The position numbers and the translations under genes are program-made. Below are positions 8,365 through 17,186 of a stretch of 64,000 nucleotides of DNA, in pieces. The DNA is taken from contig OZ244557.1 in NCBI GenBank assembly GCA_965217625.1, forward strand, positions 2,666,001 through 2,730,000, in the 5' to 3' direction. This DNA comes from TK10-74A sp965217625. GTDB taxonomy: Bacteria; Chloroflexota; Dehalococcoidia; Bin125. Position 1 is the first letter of the stretch, and every line of letters starts with the position of its first letter. The notes beneath the pieces are model-generated. The model was not told where the DNA came from, searched no databases, and saw only the letters and a list, made by a program, of their open reading frames with translations.

Positions 8365-10293
8365 TCAGACGGCGGTTCCGGCGAAGAAGCCGAGGGCGCG
8401 GGCGAACGCGTCCTTGCCGACGCGCGCGCCCATGATGCGCCCCGCGAAGTCGTCGGCGGGCACGTGGATGCCGCCGTAGAGGCGGGAGATGCCGGCCTCG
8501 TCGGCGGCGTCGAAGTAGGTCGCCCACTGCAGCGTCACGTCGACCGACGGCCCCCGATCGAACTCCAGGTATCGGTACCGGCGGGCGGTGAACGTGCCCA
8601 GCCCGCCCGGGAAGAAGGCGCTGTCGGTGAACGCCGCGAGCACCTCGGCCGCCGCCCGGCTGAACGTGCTGTGCCCCGACGGATAGGCCGCGAAGGCCGG
8701 CGTGACGAACGTCGCGGCCTGATACGGCATCCACGTCTCGGCGCGGATCCAGGCCACCCCGCCCGTCTCCGCCGACCAGGCCCGCACGGCGACCTCGCCC
8801 TCGCGGCCCGCCAAGTGCGCGTGGGGCGCCCCCGGCCCGGTGGTCTCGGGGGTGATGAGCTCCACGAGGCCCGGCTGCAGCGGCAGCCCCTGCGGATCGA
8901 ATGAGGGGGCGCCCGGGTCGGACGACTGGCCGCGCTCGGCCATGTAGCGGATGATCGAGATGGGGCGGACGTAGTCGTAGACGGCCTTGGCGCCCCAGCA
9001 GGCGATGGCGGCGTCGTGGACGGCGCCGTTGAGGGCCAGGTAGAGCTTGACGTCCCACTCCAGGTCGTCGAGGACCGGCCCCACGCCGGCGATCCGCTTC
9101 TCCAGCGCCGGATCCTCGGAGACTTCATTGGCCAGCACGTTCCAGTGCCCCGGCGGCGTCTCCGAGTCGGGGCCGTCGGCCCAGAACTCCGCGATCACGC
9201 GGCCGCAGTCGGCCAGGGGCATGACGTTGGGCGGGTAGGGCTGGCCGGTGACGGGATTCTCCGGGTAGCCCCGGTCCTCGTGCGTGCCCAGCGGGCGGTT
9301 GCCGCTGACCGACGGCGACAGATCGATCGTGCGGCCGGACTGCAGCGTCAACTCGCTGCTCAGCCGGAGCACGGCCTGCACGCCCGACCGGAAGGCGGCG
9401 TCGCCGTCGCCGCCGAGCAGCGGCGGCGGCCCGGGATCGACGGCGCTCCAGCTGACGTCGCTGCCCGGCGCCGGCCGCAGCGCGAAGGACGTCACGCCGC
9501 CCCAGTGCGGTCCGACGAAGTCCTGCACCGATTCGCCCAGCTCGATCGCGTTCTGCGTGATGCGGGAGTCGAAGGCCAGCGGCTGCCAGCGGTTCGGGTC
9601 CTTCAGCGGCACGACCAGATCGTCGGCCGCCGCGCGCTTGAAGGGCAGGGGCAGGTTGACGGGCTCGTAGCCGCTGTTGTCGGCGTAGCGATTCTGCTCG
9701 TTGGCGCCGTCGCCGAGCCCGTGGGCGATCACGGCCGCCGCGATGCGGTTGCCCAGCGCGCTGGGGCTGTCGCCCGCCGTCTCCGTCATCGCCGGGTCGT
9801 AGCCCAGGGCCGCCATGCGCCCGTCGAGTCCGGCGCGCGTCCAGACCGCTTCGTTGAAGCGCGAGCGCAGCAGCCGGTAGGCGGCGAAGCTGATCGCCTC
9901 GTCGCGGGCCGCCGCGATCTCCGTCGCCGACATCCCGCCGCTGGGCGCCTTCTCGCGCACGACGTAGCCCAGGGCCTGCGGGTCGTAGGCGGCCCAGGCG
10001 TCGTACATCGCCACGGAGAGGTGGAACAGATTGCGCGCGTGCACCGTGGGGGCGGGGAAGTCCCCCCGGATCGCGGCCAGCAACTCCTCGTTCCACTGGC
10101 GTGCCACCGTGTGGCGGCCGACCGTCTGCGACGGCCCCGGCCCGGCCCGCGCGGCGGCCGAGTCGGGCTCGCCTCCGCAGCCGACGAGCGCCAGCCCCGC
10201 CGCGCCGATCCCCGCCCGGGCGCCCAGGCCCAGCATCGCGCGGCGCGAGATCCTGCCGCGGCGGAGGGTCGTCCAGTCGTTGCGCTCGCTCAT
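8365..10293 (-). CDS. Vanadium-dependent haloperoxidase / PAP2-like Tat lipoprotein
   Basis: The 642-residue product begins with a twin-arginine signal (ISRRAMLG) that runs into a lipobox, LVGC, so it is probably exported folded and lipid-anchored. The C-terminal half carries the acid-phosphatase/haloperoxidase fold: KAVYDYVRP, AYPSGHSTFS and GGIHVPADDFAGR, which provide the Arg, Ser-Gly-His and His residues that hold vanadate or phosphate. In characterised relatives this fold oxidises halides with peroxide or hydrolyses phosphate. Sequence alone cannot separate the two. The start at 10293 is preceded by a second in-frame ATG at 10296. It is the first of three minus-strand genes leading into the amidohydrolases. 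Confidence 0.85.
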   Translation of the reverse strand: MSERNDWTTLRRGRISRRAMLGLGARAGIGAAGLALVGCGGEPDSAAARAGPGPSQTVGRHTVARQWNEELLAAIRGDFPAPTVHARNLFHLSVAMYDAWAAYDPQALGYVVREKAPSGGMSATEIAAARDEAISFAAYRLLRSRFNEAVWTRAGLDGRMAALGYDPAMTETAGDSPSALGNRIAAAVIAHGLGDGANEQNRYADNSGYEPVNLPLPFKRAAADDLVVPLKDPNRWQPLAFDSRITQNAIELGESVQDFVGPHWGGVTSFALRPAPGSDVSWSAVDPGPPPLLGGDGDAAFRSGVQAVLRLSSELTLQSGRTIDLSPSVSGNRPLGTHEDRGYPENPVTGQPYPPNVMPLADCGRVIAEFWADGPDSETPPGHWNVLANEVSEDPALEKRIAGVGPVLDDLEWDVKLYLALNGAVHDAAIACWGAKAVYDYVRPISIIRYMAERGQSSDPGAPSFDPQGLPLQPGLVELITPETTGPGAPHAHLAGREGEVAVRAWSAETGGVAWIRAETWMPYQAATFVTPAFAAYPSGHSTFSRAAAEVLAAFTDSAFFPGGLGTFTARRYRYLEFDRGPSVDVTLQWATYFDAADEAGISRLYGGIHVPADDFAGRIMGARVGKDAFARALGFFAGTAV

Positions 10294-10403
10294 CATGCAC
10301 CTGTCCCCACGCGAGACCGTCGGGCGGGCGCGGCGCTCGCGGCGGCGAGGCCGGGGGGAGAACTGTCCCGCGACGGCGGGGAAGTTGTCAAGGACGGCGG
10401 CCC

Positions 10404-11444
10404 CTACCCCGACGGGTTGATGTGCACCTTGACCGACTTGTGGGCCTTGTCGGCGGCGGTGGCGAAGGCGCGCGCGGCCTCGGCGAGGGGGAAGCGGTGC
10501 GTGATCAGGGAGCGCGTCTCGTCCGGGTACTGCGCGACGACGTCCAGCGCCTCCGCGAAGTGCGGCCGGCGGCCGGGCGGGGAGCCGTAGACGACGGCCC
10601 CGGTGAGCTGAATCTCGTGCAGCAGCAGGTCGAAGGGGTTGATCGACACGCGCGGGGTGGTGAACACGCCCAGCATCGCGACGCGCCCCCGCGGGCGCAC
10701 CGTGCGCATCGCGTCGGCCAGGGTGTCGGCCTTGCCGCCGACCGACTCGAAGACGACATCGACCGCCTCCTGCTGGCGCAGCTCCTTGAGCCGCGGCACG
10801 CCCGACGCATCCGCCGGGATGACCTCGTCGGCGCCGAGGCGGCGGGCGGCCTCGGCCTGATGGTCGTAGCGGGCGGTGATCAGCACCGTCGCGCCGGCGG
10901 CGCGCAGGGCGAGGACGCCGGTCAGGCCGATGTTGCCGGCGCCGAGCACGAGGACCGTCTCGCCGGGCCGGACGTCCACGAGGTCGATGGCGTTGACCGA
11001 GCAGGCCACCGGCTCGGCGAGCGCGGCGATCTCCGCGTCGACGCCCGGCGGCGCGGGGTAGGCGGTGTAGGCGGGGACCAGCATGAACTCGGCCATGCCC
11101 CCGGGGTGCCGCTCGCCCAGGATGGCGAAGGGTGCCCGGCGGCACTGCATGTACCAGCCGTCGCGGCAGCGGTCGCACTCTTGGCAGCGGACGATGGGCT
11201 CGACGCCCACGACATCGCCCTCGCGCAGGCCATCGACGCCGTGCCCGACGGCCGCCACGACGCCGCCGTTCTCATGTCCGGGGCGGCCGCTCGGGGCCGG
11301 GTCGGTCTTGCGGTAGCGGTGCAGGTCGCTGCCGCAGATGCCGGCCGAGCGCATCGACAGGACGACTTCGCCGGGGCCCGGCGTGGGCGCGTCCTCCTCG
11401 ACGACTTCAAGGTCGGCGGCGGGGGTCCAGATGGCGGATCGCAT
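10404..11444 (-). CDS. Zinc-dependent alcohol dehydrogenase family protein
   Basis: A 346-residue medium-chain dehydrogenase. The catalytic zinc region is ICGSDLHRY, the structural zinc loop CQECDRCRDGWYMQC is intact with four cysteines, and the NAD(P)-binding motif is VLGAGNIGLTG. The general fold resembles threonine or sorbitol dehydrogenases (Tdh/GutB type). The start at 11444 has the ribosome site AAGGAG seven bases upstream; the open frame further upstream is not supported. It stands 110 bases before the haloperoxidase-like gene on the same strand and may share a transcript. The substrate is unknown. Confidence 0.88.
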   Translation of the reverse strand: MRSAIWTPAADLEVVEEDAPTPGPGEVVLSMRSAGICGSDLHRYRKTDPAPSGRPGHENGGVVAAVGHGVDGLREGDVVGVEPIVRCQECDRCRDGWYMQCRRAPFAILGERHPGGMAEFMLVPAYTAYPAPPGVDAEIAALAEPVACSVNAIDLVDVRPGETVLVLGAGNIGLTGVLALRAAGATVLITARYDHQAEAARRLGADEVIPADASGVPRLKELRQQEAVDVVFESVGGKADTLADAMRTVRPRGRVAMLGVFTTPRVSINPFDLLLHEIQLTGAVVYGSPPGRRPHFAEALDVVAQYPDETRSLITHRFPLAEAARAFATAADKAHKSVKVHINPSG

Positions 11445-11497
11445 GCGGGTCTCCTTGTGCGGCCGGGGTGGGGTCCGGCGCGGCCATAGGCTAGCCG

Positions 11498-11722
11498 GTG
11501 GGGAACCGCACCCCCTGACTTCGGATATGACGGCGTGCGGTCGCACGCCTGGGGCTCGCCATCTGGAGCGCTGGAAAGGGGGGACCGGAGGGGAATGGGG
11601 GCGGGGAGGGCGGTTCGCGAACCGCCCCTACGAGATCTCGCTCCCGCTCCATTGCTCGGCAATGGAGCGGGGGTCGGGGGTGGGGTTCCGGCGCGCGATC
11701 GCACGCCGGAACCCCACGAGTG
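11498..11722. repeat. Dispersed composite palindromic repeat, copy R1
   Basis: This intergenic stretch contains three parts also found at 19015-19240: a segment starting GGAACCGCACCCCCTGAC, the perfect palindrome GGGCGGTTCGCGAACCGCCC (11608-11627), and an inverted repeat with 13-bp arms (11643-11655 and 11659-11671) around TCG. It ends with GGGGTTCCGGCGCGCGATCG, which also recurs. No coding potential is seen. Confidence 0.75.
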
Positions 11723-11726
11723 ACAC

Positions 11727-11904
11727 GGGGGGGGGGGGTTACCACAGCGCCTGAAGCCGAAAAATTCCGTGGAAAACCCCATAATTTCCTTCCTACTTGA
11801 CATAATGAGAAGGGGAGGATGTCCTCTTGGTCTGCCATACTGTACGCGCTCTCGCACCGAGCGGTCCCACAAGGGGACAGCCGGGGACCAGAAGGGAACA
11901 TGTG
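11727..11904 (+). promoter_or_regulatory. Upstream region and leader of the first binding-protein gene
   Basis: A run of 12 G at 11727-11738 is followed by an AT-richer stretch and the sequence TGCCATACTG, which is also found at the same distance before the second copy of the gene (near 14623). It could be an extended minus-10 element (TGC then CATACT). The next 60 bases, from GCACCGAGCGGTCCC to the ribosome site AGAAGGGA, are virtually identical in both copies, which suggests a conserved leader. No minus-35 box is convincing. Confidence 0.4.
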
Positions 11905-14175
11905 ATGAGCGACCGGAACTATTGGACGAGTCTGCGACAGCGAAAGATCTCGCGCCGCACCATGTTGGGAGCCAGCGCCAAAGCCGGCGTTGGTGTCGCC
12001 GGCCTCGCGCTCGTCGGCTGCGGCGACGACGATGATGACGCCGCGCCGGCAGTCGTCGACTCGTCGGCGATCGACGCCGCGGCGGGCGACGCCGCAGCCG
12101 CGGCGGAGGCCGCGAGCGCCGCCGCCGATGCCGCGGGCCGGGCCGCCGAAGCCGCCGAGGCGGCCTCCGCCCTGGCGGCCGAAGCGGCCGAATCGGATGA
12201 CGCCGAACAGGCGGCCGCTGCCGCCCAGGCGGCCGCCGATGCGGCTGCCGATGCGGCCGAGGCGGCCCGGGCCGCGGGCGACGCGGGCGCCGCCGCCGTC
12301 GCGCAGGCGGCCGCCGATGCCGCCTCTGCTGCCGCCGCCGCCGCCCGTGAGGCGGGCGCCGCCGACACCGCCGCGGCTGCCGCCGCCGCGCAGGCCGCGG
12401 CCGACGCCGCGGCTGCCGCTGCCGCCGCCGCGGGGGAGGCGTCCGCGGCCGCCGCCGAGACCGCCGCGGCCGCCGTCGCGGCTGCCGAAGAGGCCGCCGA
12501 CGCGGCCCGCGAGGCCGCCGACGCCGCGGCCATGGCCGCGGAGGAGGACGCGCCGTCCGCCGCCGCCGGCACCGTGGACCTCGATGCGACGCTGCGCCTG
12601 GGCGTCAACCGCGACGCCGGCGGGATGGACCCGCCGAAGGTCGGCAGCGTCGGCAACTACTTCCCCAAAGCCGCCCACTCCGACCAGGGGATGGAGAACG
12701 ACCCCGACACGTCGGACCTGGTGTCGCACCTGATCAACAGCTTCGAGACGCCGGACGAGACGACCTACATCCTCAACATCACGCCCGGGATCGAGTTCCA
12801 CGACCCGGCGTACGGGACCTACACAGCGCACGACACGCAGTTCACCTACCGGCGCGCGGGCGAAAGCGCCGAGTACCACCAGGGCGGCGAGACCACGGAC
12901 CACCCCGGTGGCTGGTCGTCCGCACGCGTGACCTACGGGCCGCCGGCCGCCTGGCAAGCCGACGAGGTCATCGACGACCTCACCATGCGCATCGACGTGG
13001 GCCGCTCGTCCGCGTCGCTGCCGGGCTCGGTCTTCACCTTCACGATCTACCACCAGAGCAAGCAGTGGATCGAACAGGTGGGCGACGAGGAAGCCGACCG
13101 CACAGTCATGGCTACCGGGCCCTGGAAGTTCGTCAGCCACACCAATGACACCGACTTCGTCGGCGAGCGCTTCGAGAACTACTTCCGTTCGCGGCCGGGA
13201 GAGACCCCGCGCCAGCTCAACTACGAAGACGCACCGGGGCAACACTTGCCCTGGCCGAAGACGCTGCGGGGGATCATCCGGCCGGAGCTCATCTCGATGA
13301 TCGCCGGTGTGGAGGCCGACGAGATCGACGTGGCGATGCAGCTGGCCACCGACCTCGTGGTGCCGTTCGTGGACGACGAGGACTTCTGGGTGGGCTACAG
13401 CCAGGCGGGCACCGGTACGGCGCACATGCTGATGCCGAACCTGCACCTGGCCGAGTGGGACGGCGCTCCCAACCCGTTCCTCGACATCCGCGTGCGCGAG
13501 GCGGCCAACTACGCGATCGACCGCGACGCCTACATCAACAGCCTGCTCTCCGGTGCGGAGACGGAGTTCTTCGGGATGCAACCGGGCGTGTTCGGCTACC
13601 CGTCGCAGGACGTCTGGGACTCGATGGCCCGGGGCTACGACCCGGAGAGGGCGAAGCAGCTGATGGCCGAGGCCGGCTACGCGGACGGCATCGACATCAC
13701 GCTGCACCTGGTCACCGACTTCGTGCCGGTGATTCCGCTGCTGTCGCTGGTGATCCAGCAGAATCTGGCGGAGATCGGCATCCGCACCACGATCAAGGAG
13801 TACCCGAGTTCGGAGTACTTCGTGGAGATCCGCAAGTTCGAGCAGCCGGGGCTGTGGTGGTTCTTCGTGAACCCGATCTCGGAGCCGGAGCCGGTGCTCG
13901 GATCGACGGTCGCGCAGGGCGGCTACCACGTCTCGCCGCTGCCCGCGTCCCGCATCGGCGAGCTGTACCAGCAGCAGGAGGCGACGCTGGACCCGACGGC
14001 GCGCAACGAGGTCCTGGCGGAGCTCTACATCGAGACGTACCAGCAGGCCCAGGCGGTCTACCTGCACAACTCGATCGATGCGACGCTCGGGCGCAAGAAC
14101 ATCGAGTGGCCCATCGGCCGCGTGCAGAGTTACAACGAGAGGTACATGTACCGCGCACGGGTGCTCAACACCTAG
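11905..14175 (+). CDS. ABC transporter substrate-binding lipoprotein, family 5, with alanine-rich stalk (copy 1)
   Basis: A 756-residue protein in three parts. Residues 1-39 form a Tat signal (ISRRTMLG) ending in the lipobox LVGC, with the lipidated cysteine at 39 and a run of five aspartates after it. Residues about 47-223 are alanine-rich with regular charged positions, as in a coiled coil, and probably hold the receptor away from the membrane. The rest is a peptide/nickel-type solute-binding domain: NYFPKAAHSDQGM, then NPFLDIRVREAANYAIDRDAYI and a conserved C-terminal region. Typical family members lack the long stalk and are 500-600 residues. The start at 11905 follows AGAAGGGA. An IS5-like MITE has inserted exactly at its stop codon. 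Permeases follow after the second copy. The ligand is unknown; peptides are likely from the family. Confidence 0.88.
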   Translation: MSDRNYWTSLRQRKISRRTMLGASAKAGVGVAGLALVGCGDDDDDAAPAVVDSSAIDAAAGDAAAAAEAASAAADAAGRAAEAAEAASALAAEAAESDDAEQAAAAAQAAADAAADAAEAARAAGDAGAAAVAQAAADAASAAAAAAREAGAADTAAAAAAAQAAADAAAAAAAAAGEASAAAAETAAAAVAAAEEAADAAREAADAAAMAAEEDAPSAAAGTVDLDATLRLGVNRDAGGMDPPKVGSVGNYFPKAAHSDQGMENDPDTSDLVSHLINSFETPDETTYILNITPGIEFHDPAYGTYTAHDTQFTYRRAGESAEYHQGGETTDHPGGWSSARVTYGPPAAWQADEVIDDLTMRIDVGRSSASLPGSVFTFTIYHQSKQWIEQVGDEEADRTVMATGPWKFVSHTNDTDFVGERFENYFRSRPGETPRQLNYEDAPGQHLPWPKTLRGIIRPELISMIAGVEADEIDVAMQLATDLVVPFVDDEDFWVGYSQAGTGTAHMLMPNLHLAEWDGAPNPFLDIRVREAANYAIDRDAYINSLLSGAETEFFGMQPGVFGYPSQDVWDSMARGYDPERAKQLMAEAGYADGIDITLHLVTDFVPVIPLLSLVIQQNLAEIGIRTTIKEYPSSEYFVEIRKFEQPGLWWFFVNPISEPEPVLGSTVAQGGYHVSPLPASRIGELYQQQEATLDPTARNEVLAELYIETYQQAQAVYLHNSIDATLGRKNIEWPIGRVQSYNERYMYRARVLNT

Positions 14176-14482
14176 GGAAGGTCTGAACAACCGGCGCCGA
14201 GGCCGGAGTGGCCGCTGATCCCGCGGCTCCGCGGAGTTGGCGCTGCCCGGGCGCGCCAACGGCGCGCGGGAGGGGTGCCGGGGGTCGCGCCCGCGATCAC
14301 GCGAACCTCCTGCGCGCCGCACCGCAGCTCGCGTGATCGCGGGCGCCGTGCGTCCGGCCGCGCCGCCGCCGCGGAATCGGCGCGGAATCGCCTCCGGCGT
14401 GCGCAGCGGCGGGCCCCGCAGCGCCGCGCCGCACGCGGATCGGCGCACACTGCGCCCGACACGCCACCTGTTCAGACCATCC
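14176..14482. mobile_element. 307-bp IS5-type MITE with CTAG target duplication
   Basis: The ends are GGAAGGTCTGAACA on the left and its reverse complement with one mismatch on the right. Both sides are flanked by CTAG (14172-14175 and 14483-14486), the target duplication of IS5-group elements, whose known ends begin GGAAGGTGCGAA. No transposase is encoded, so it is non-autonomous. It holds a perfect 18-bp inverted repeat (14287-14304 and 14329-14346). The CTAG duplication recreates the TAG stop of the upstream gene; the uninterrupted second gene copy ends in the same CCTAG. Confidence 0.8.
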
Positions 14483-14599
14483 CTAGGGGGTGAGGTTCCT
14501 GCCGCCCGCGCCGGTGCCCCACGCAGACGCCGAAATTCGGGTCGATGGGGCCATCAAGGATTTCACACGCAGGTTACCCTACTTCTCAAAGTTTCCATA

Positions 14600-14696
14600 A
14601 CGGAGGGGAGTGCCCCCTGTAATGTGCCATACTGGGCGCGCTCACGCACCGAGCGGTCCCACAAGGGGACAGCCGGGGACCAGAAGGGAACATGTG
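14600..14696 (+). promoter_or_regulatory. Leader of the second binding-protein gene
   Basis: The sequence from TGCCATACTG to the ribosome site AGAAGGGA matches the leader of the first copy nearly base for base, while the DNA further upstream does not. This fixes the left boundary of the duplicated unit and suggests that the promoter came with it. Confidence 0.45.
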
Positions 14697-16964
14697 ATGA
14701 GCGACCGGAACTATTGGACGAGTCTGCGACAGCGAAAGATCTCGCGCCGCACCATGTTGGGAGCCAGCGCCAAAGCCGGCGTTGGTGTCGCCGGCCTCGC
14801 GCTCGTCGGCTGCGGCGACGACGACGATGACGCCGCGCCGGCGGTCGTCGACTCGTCGGCGATCGACGCCGCGGCGGGCGACGCCGCAGCCGCGGCGGAG
14901 GCCGCGAGCGCCGCCGCCGATGCCGCGGGCCGCGCTGCCGAAGCCGCCGAGGCGGCCTCCGCCCTGGCGGCCGAAGCGGCCGAATCGGATGACGCCGAAC
15001 AGGCGGCCGCTGCCGCCCAGGCCGCCGCCGATGCCGCCGCCGACGCGGCCGAGGCCGCCCGGGCCGCGGGCGACGCGGGCGCCGCCGCCGTCGCGCAGGC
15101 GGCCGCCGATGCCGCCGAGGCCGCCGCCGCCGCCGCGCGGGAGGCGGGCGCCGAGGACACCGCCGCGGCCGCCGCTGCCGCCCAGGCCGCGGCCGATGCC
15201 GCGGCTGCCGCCGCCGCCGCCGCCGGAGAGGCGTCCGCTGCCGCGGCCGAGACCGCCGCTGCCGCCGTCGCGGCTGCCGAAGAGGCGGCCGACGCGGCCC
15301 GCGAGGCCGCCGACGCCGCCACCATGGCCGCGGAGGAGGACGCGCCGTCCGCCGCCGGCGCCGTGGACCTCGATGCGCCGCTGCGCCTGGGCGTCAACCG
15401 CGACGGCGGCGGGCTGGACCCGCAGCGCTCCGGCAGCCACGCCAACTACTTCCCCAAGGCCGCCCACTCCGACCAGGGGATGACGAACGACCCCGAGACG
15501 TCTGCCCTCCAGGCGCACTTGATCAACACGTTCGAGACCCCGGACGACGAGACCTACATCCTCAACATCACGCAGGGGGTGCCCTTCCACGACCCGGCGT
15601 ACGGCGAGTACAGCGCGCACGACACGCAGTTCACCTACCGGCGCGCCGGTGGGATAGCCGAGTATCACCAGGGCGGCGAGACCTCGGACCACCCCAGCGG
15701 CTGGGCGACCGCGCGGGCGAGCTTCGGGCCGCCGGCGGCGTGGGCGAGCGACGAGGTCATCGACGACCACACGCTGCGCGTGGATGTGGGCCGGCCCTCC
15801 GCTTCCTTGCCGGGGTCCGTCTTCTCCGCCGCGGTCTACCACCAGAGCAAGGCCTGGGTGGAGGAGAACGGCGACGAGCTCATCGACACCACGGTCATGT
15901 CGACCGGTCCCTGGAAGTTCGTCAGCCACACCGACGACACCGACTTCGTCGGCGAGCGCTTCGAGGACTACTTCAAGTCCCGGCCCGGGGAAACCGGGCG
16001 CGCGCTCAGCTACGACGACGCGCCCGGGACGCACCTGCCCTGGACGAAGACGCTGCATGGGATCATCCGGCCGGAACTGCTCTCGATGATCGCCGGCGTC
16101 GAGGCCGACGAGATCGACGTCGCGATGCAACTGGCCACGGACCTGGTGGAGCCGTTCCGGGACGACGAAGACTTCTGGGTGGGCTACAGCACGGCGGGCG
16201 CCGGTACGGCGCACATGCTGATGCCGAACCAGCACCTGGCCGAGTGGGACGGCGCTCCCAACCCGTTCCTCGACATCCGCGTGCGCGAGGCGGCCAACTA
16301 CGCGATCGACCGCGAGGCCTACATCAACAGCCTGCTCTCCGGTCAGGAGACGGAGTTTTTCGGGATGTTCCCCGGCGTCTTCGGCTACCCGTCGCAAGAC
16401 GTCTGGGACTCGATGGCCCGCGGCTACGACCCGGAGAAGGCGAAGGCGCTGATGGCCGAAGCCGGCTACCCGGACGGCTTCGACACCACGCTGCACCTGG
16501 TGACCGACTGGGTGCCGGTGATTCCGCTGCTCGCGCTGGTGATCCAGCAGAATCTGGCGGAGGTGGGCATCCGCACCACGATCAAGGAGTACCCGAGCTC
16601 GGAGTACTTCGTGGAGGTCCGCAAGTTCGAGCAGCCGGGCCTGTGGTGGTTCTTCGTGAACACGATCCCGGAGCCGGAGACGGTGATCGGGTCGACGATC
16701 GCGCAGGGCTTCTACTACGTCTCGCCGCTGCCCGAGTCCCGCATCGTCGATCTGTACCACCAGCAGGAGGCGACGCTGGACCCGGGGGCGCGCAACGAGG
16801 TGCTGGCGGACCTCTACATCGAGGCGTACCAGCAGGCCCAGATGGTCTATCTGCACAACTCGATCGAGGCGGCGCTCGGGCGAAAGAACATCAACTGGCC
16901 GATCGGCCGAGTGCAGGGCTACAACGAGCGCGCCATGTACCGCGCACAGGTGCTCAACACCTAG
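14697..16964 (+). CDS. ABC transporter substrate-binding lipoprotein, family 5, with alanine-rich stalk (copy 2)
   Basis: A 755-residue paralogue of the preceding gene with the same Tat lipoprotein signal, the same aspartate run and an alanine-rich stalk that is almost unchanged. The binding domain is more divergent, especially residues about 225-420 (RDGGGLDPQRSGSHANY against RDAGGMDPPKVGSVGNY), which should change what is bound. The last third is again very close. The gene ends in CCTAG without the MITE seen in copy 1. Two permease genes start 222 bases downstream on the same strand, so both receptors probably feed one channel. No ATPase gene of this importer lies in the window, so one must be borrowed from elsewhere in the genome. 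Confidence 0.88.
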   Translation: MSDRNYWTSLRQRKISRRTMLGASAKAGVGVAGLALVGCGDDDDDAAPAVVDSSAIDAAAGDAAAAAEAASAAADAAGRAAEAAEAASALAAEAAESDDAEQAAAAAQAAADAAADAAEAARAAGDAGAAAVAQAAADAAEAAAAAAREAGAEDTAAAAAAAQAAADAAAAAAAAAGEASAAAAETAAAAVAAAEEAADAAREAADAATMAAEEDAPSAAGAVDLDAPLRLGVNRDGGGLDPQRSGSHANYFPKAAHSDQGMTNDPETSALQAHLINTFETPDDETYILNITQGVPFHDPAYGEYSAHDTQFTYRRAGGIAEYHQGGETSDHPSGWATARASFGPPAAWASDEVIDDHTLRVDVGRPSASLPGSVFSAAVYHQSKAWVEENGDELIDTTVMSTGPWKFVSHTDDTDFVGERFEDYFKSRPGETGRALSYDDAPGTHLPWTKTLHGIIRPELLSMIAGVEADEIDVAMQLATDLVEPFRDDEDFWVGYSTAGAGTAHMLMPNQHLAEWDGAPNPFLDIRVREAANYAIDREAYINSLLSGQETEFFGMFPGVFGYPSQDVWDSMARGYDPEKAKALMAEAGYPDGFDTTLHLVTDWVPVIPLLALVIQQNLAEVGIRTTIKEYPSSEYFVEVRKFEQPGLWWFFVNTIPEPETVIGSTIAQGFYYVSPLPESRIVDLYHQQEATLDPGARNEVLADLYIEAYQQAQMVYLHNSIEAALGRKNINWPIGRVQGYNERAMYRAQVLNT

Positions 16965-17186
16965 GCGCATGAGAGGGAAGAGGACGGCTTGCGCGGCCCG
17001 CGCGCGGAGCGCCTCGCGCGCCGCAGCGGTGCGCACGGGGCTTGGCCGGTGATCGCCGGCCGGGCCCCGGCCGCTCCCCGGTCCGCGCGCCGCCAACGCT
17101 CGCGAGCGGACGCGCGCCTTAACCCCTAATATCCATGCTGCGCGCCGGAGAGCGGCCCGCCCGGAGCGGGATCACGGGGATGAGCG

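Noticed and set aside
11491..14448. 985-codon minus-strand frame with glycine-rich stretches
   Set aside because: Shadow of the alanine-rich binding-protein gene; GCC codons read as GGC on the other strand give the glycine runs.
14176..14482. Part of the binding-protein gene or a terminator between the two copies
   Set aside because: The inverted ends, CTAG duplication and absence from the end of copy 2 show an inserted element instead.
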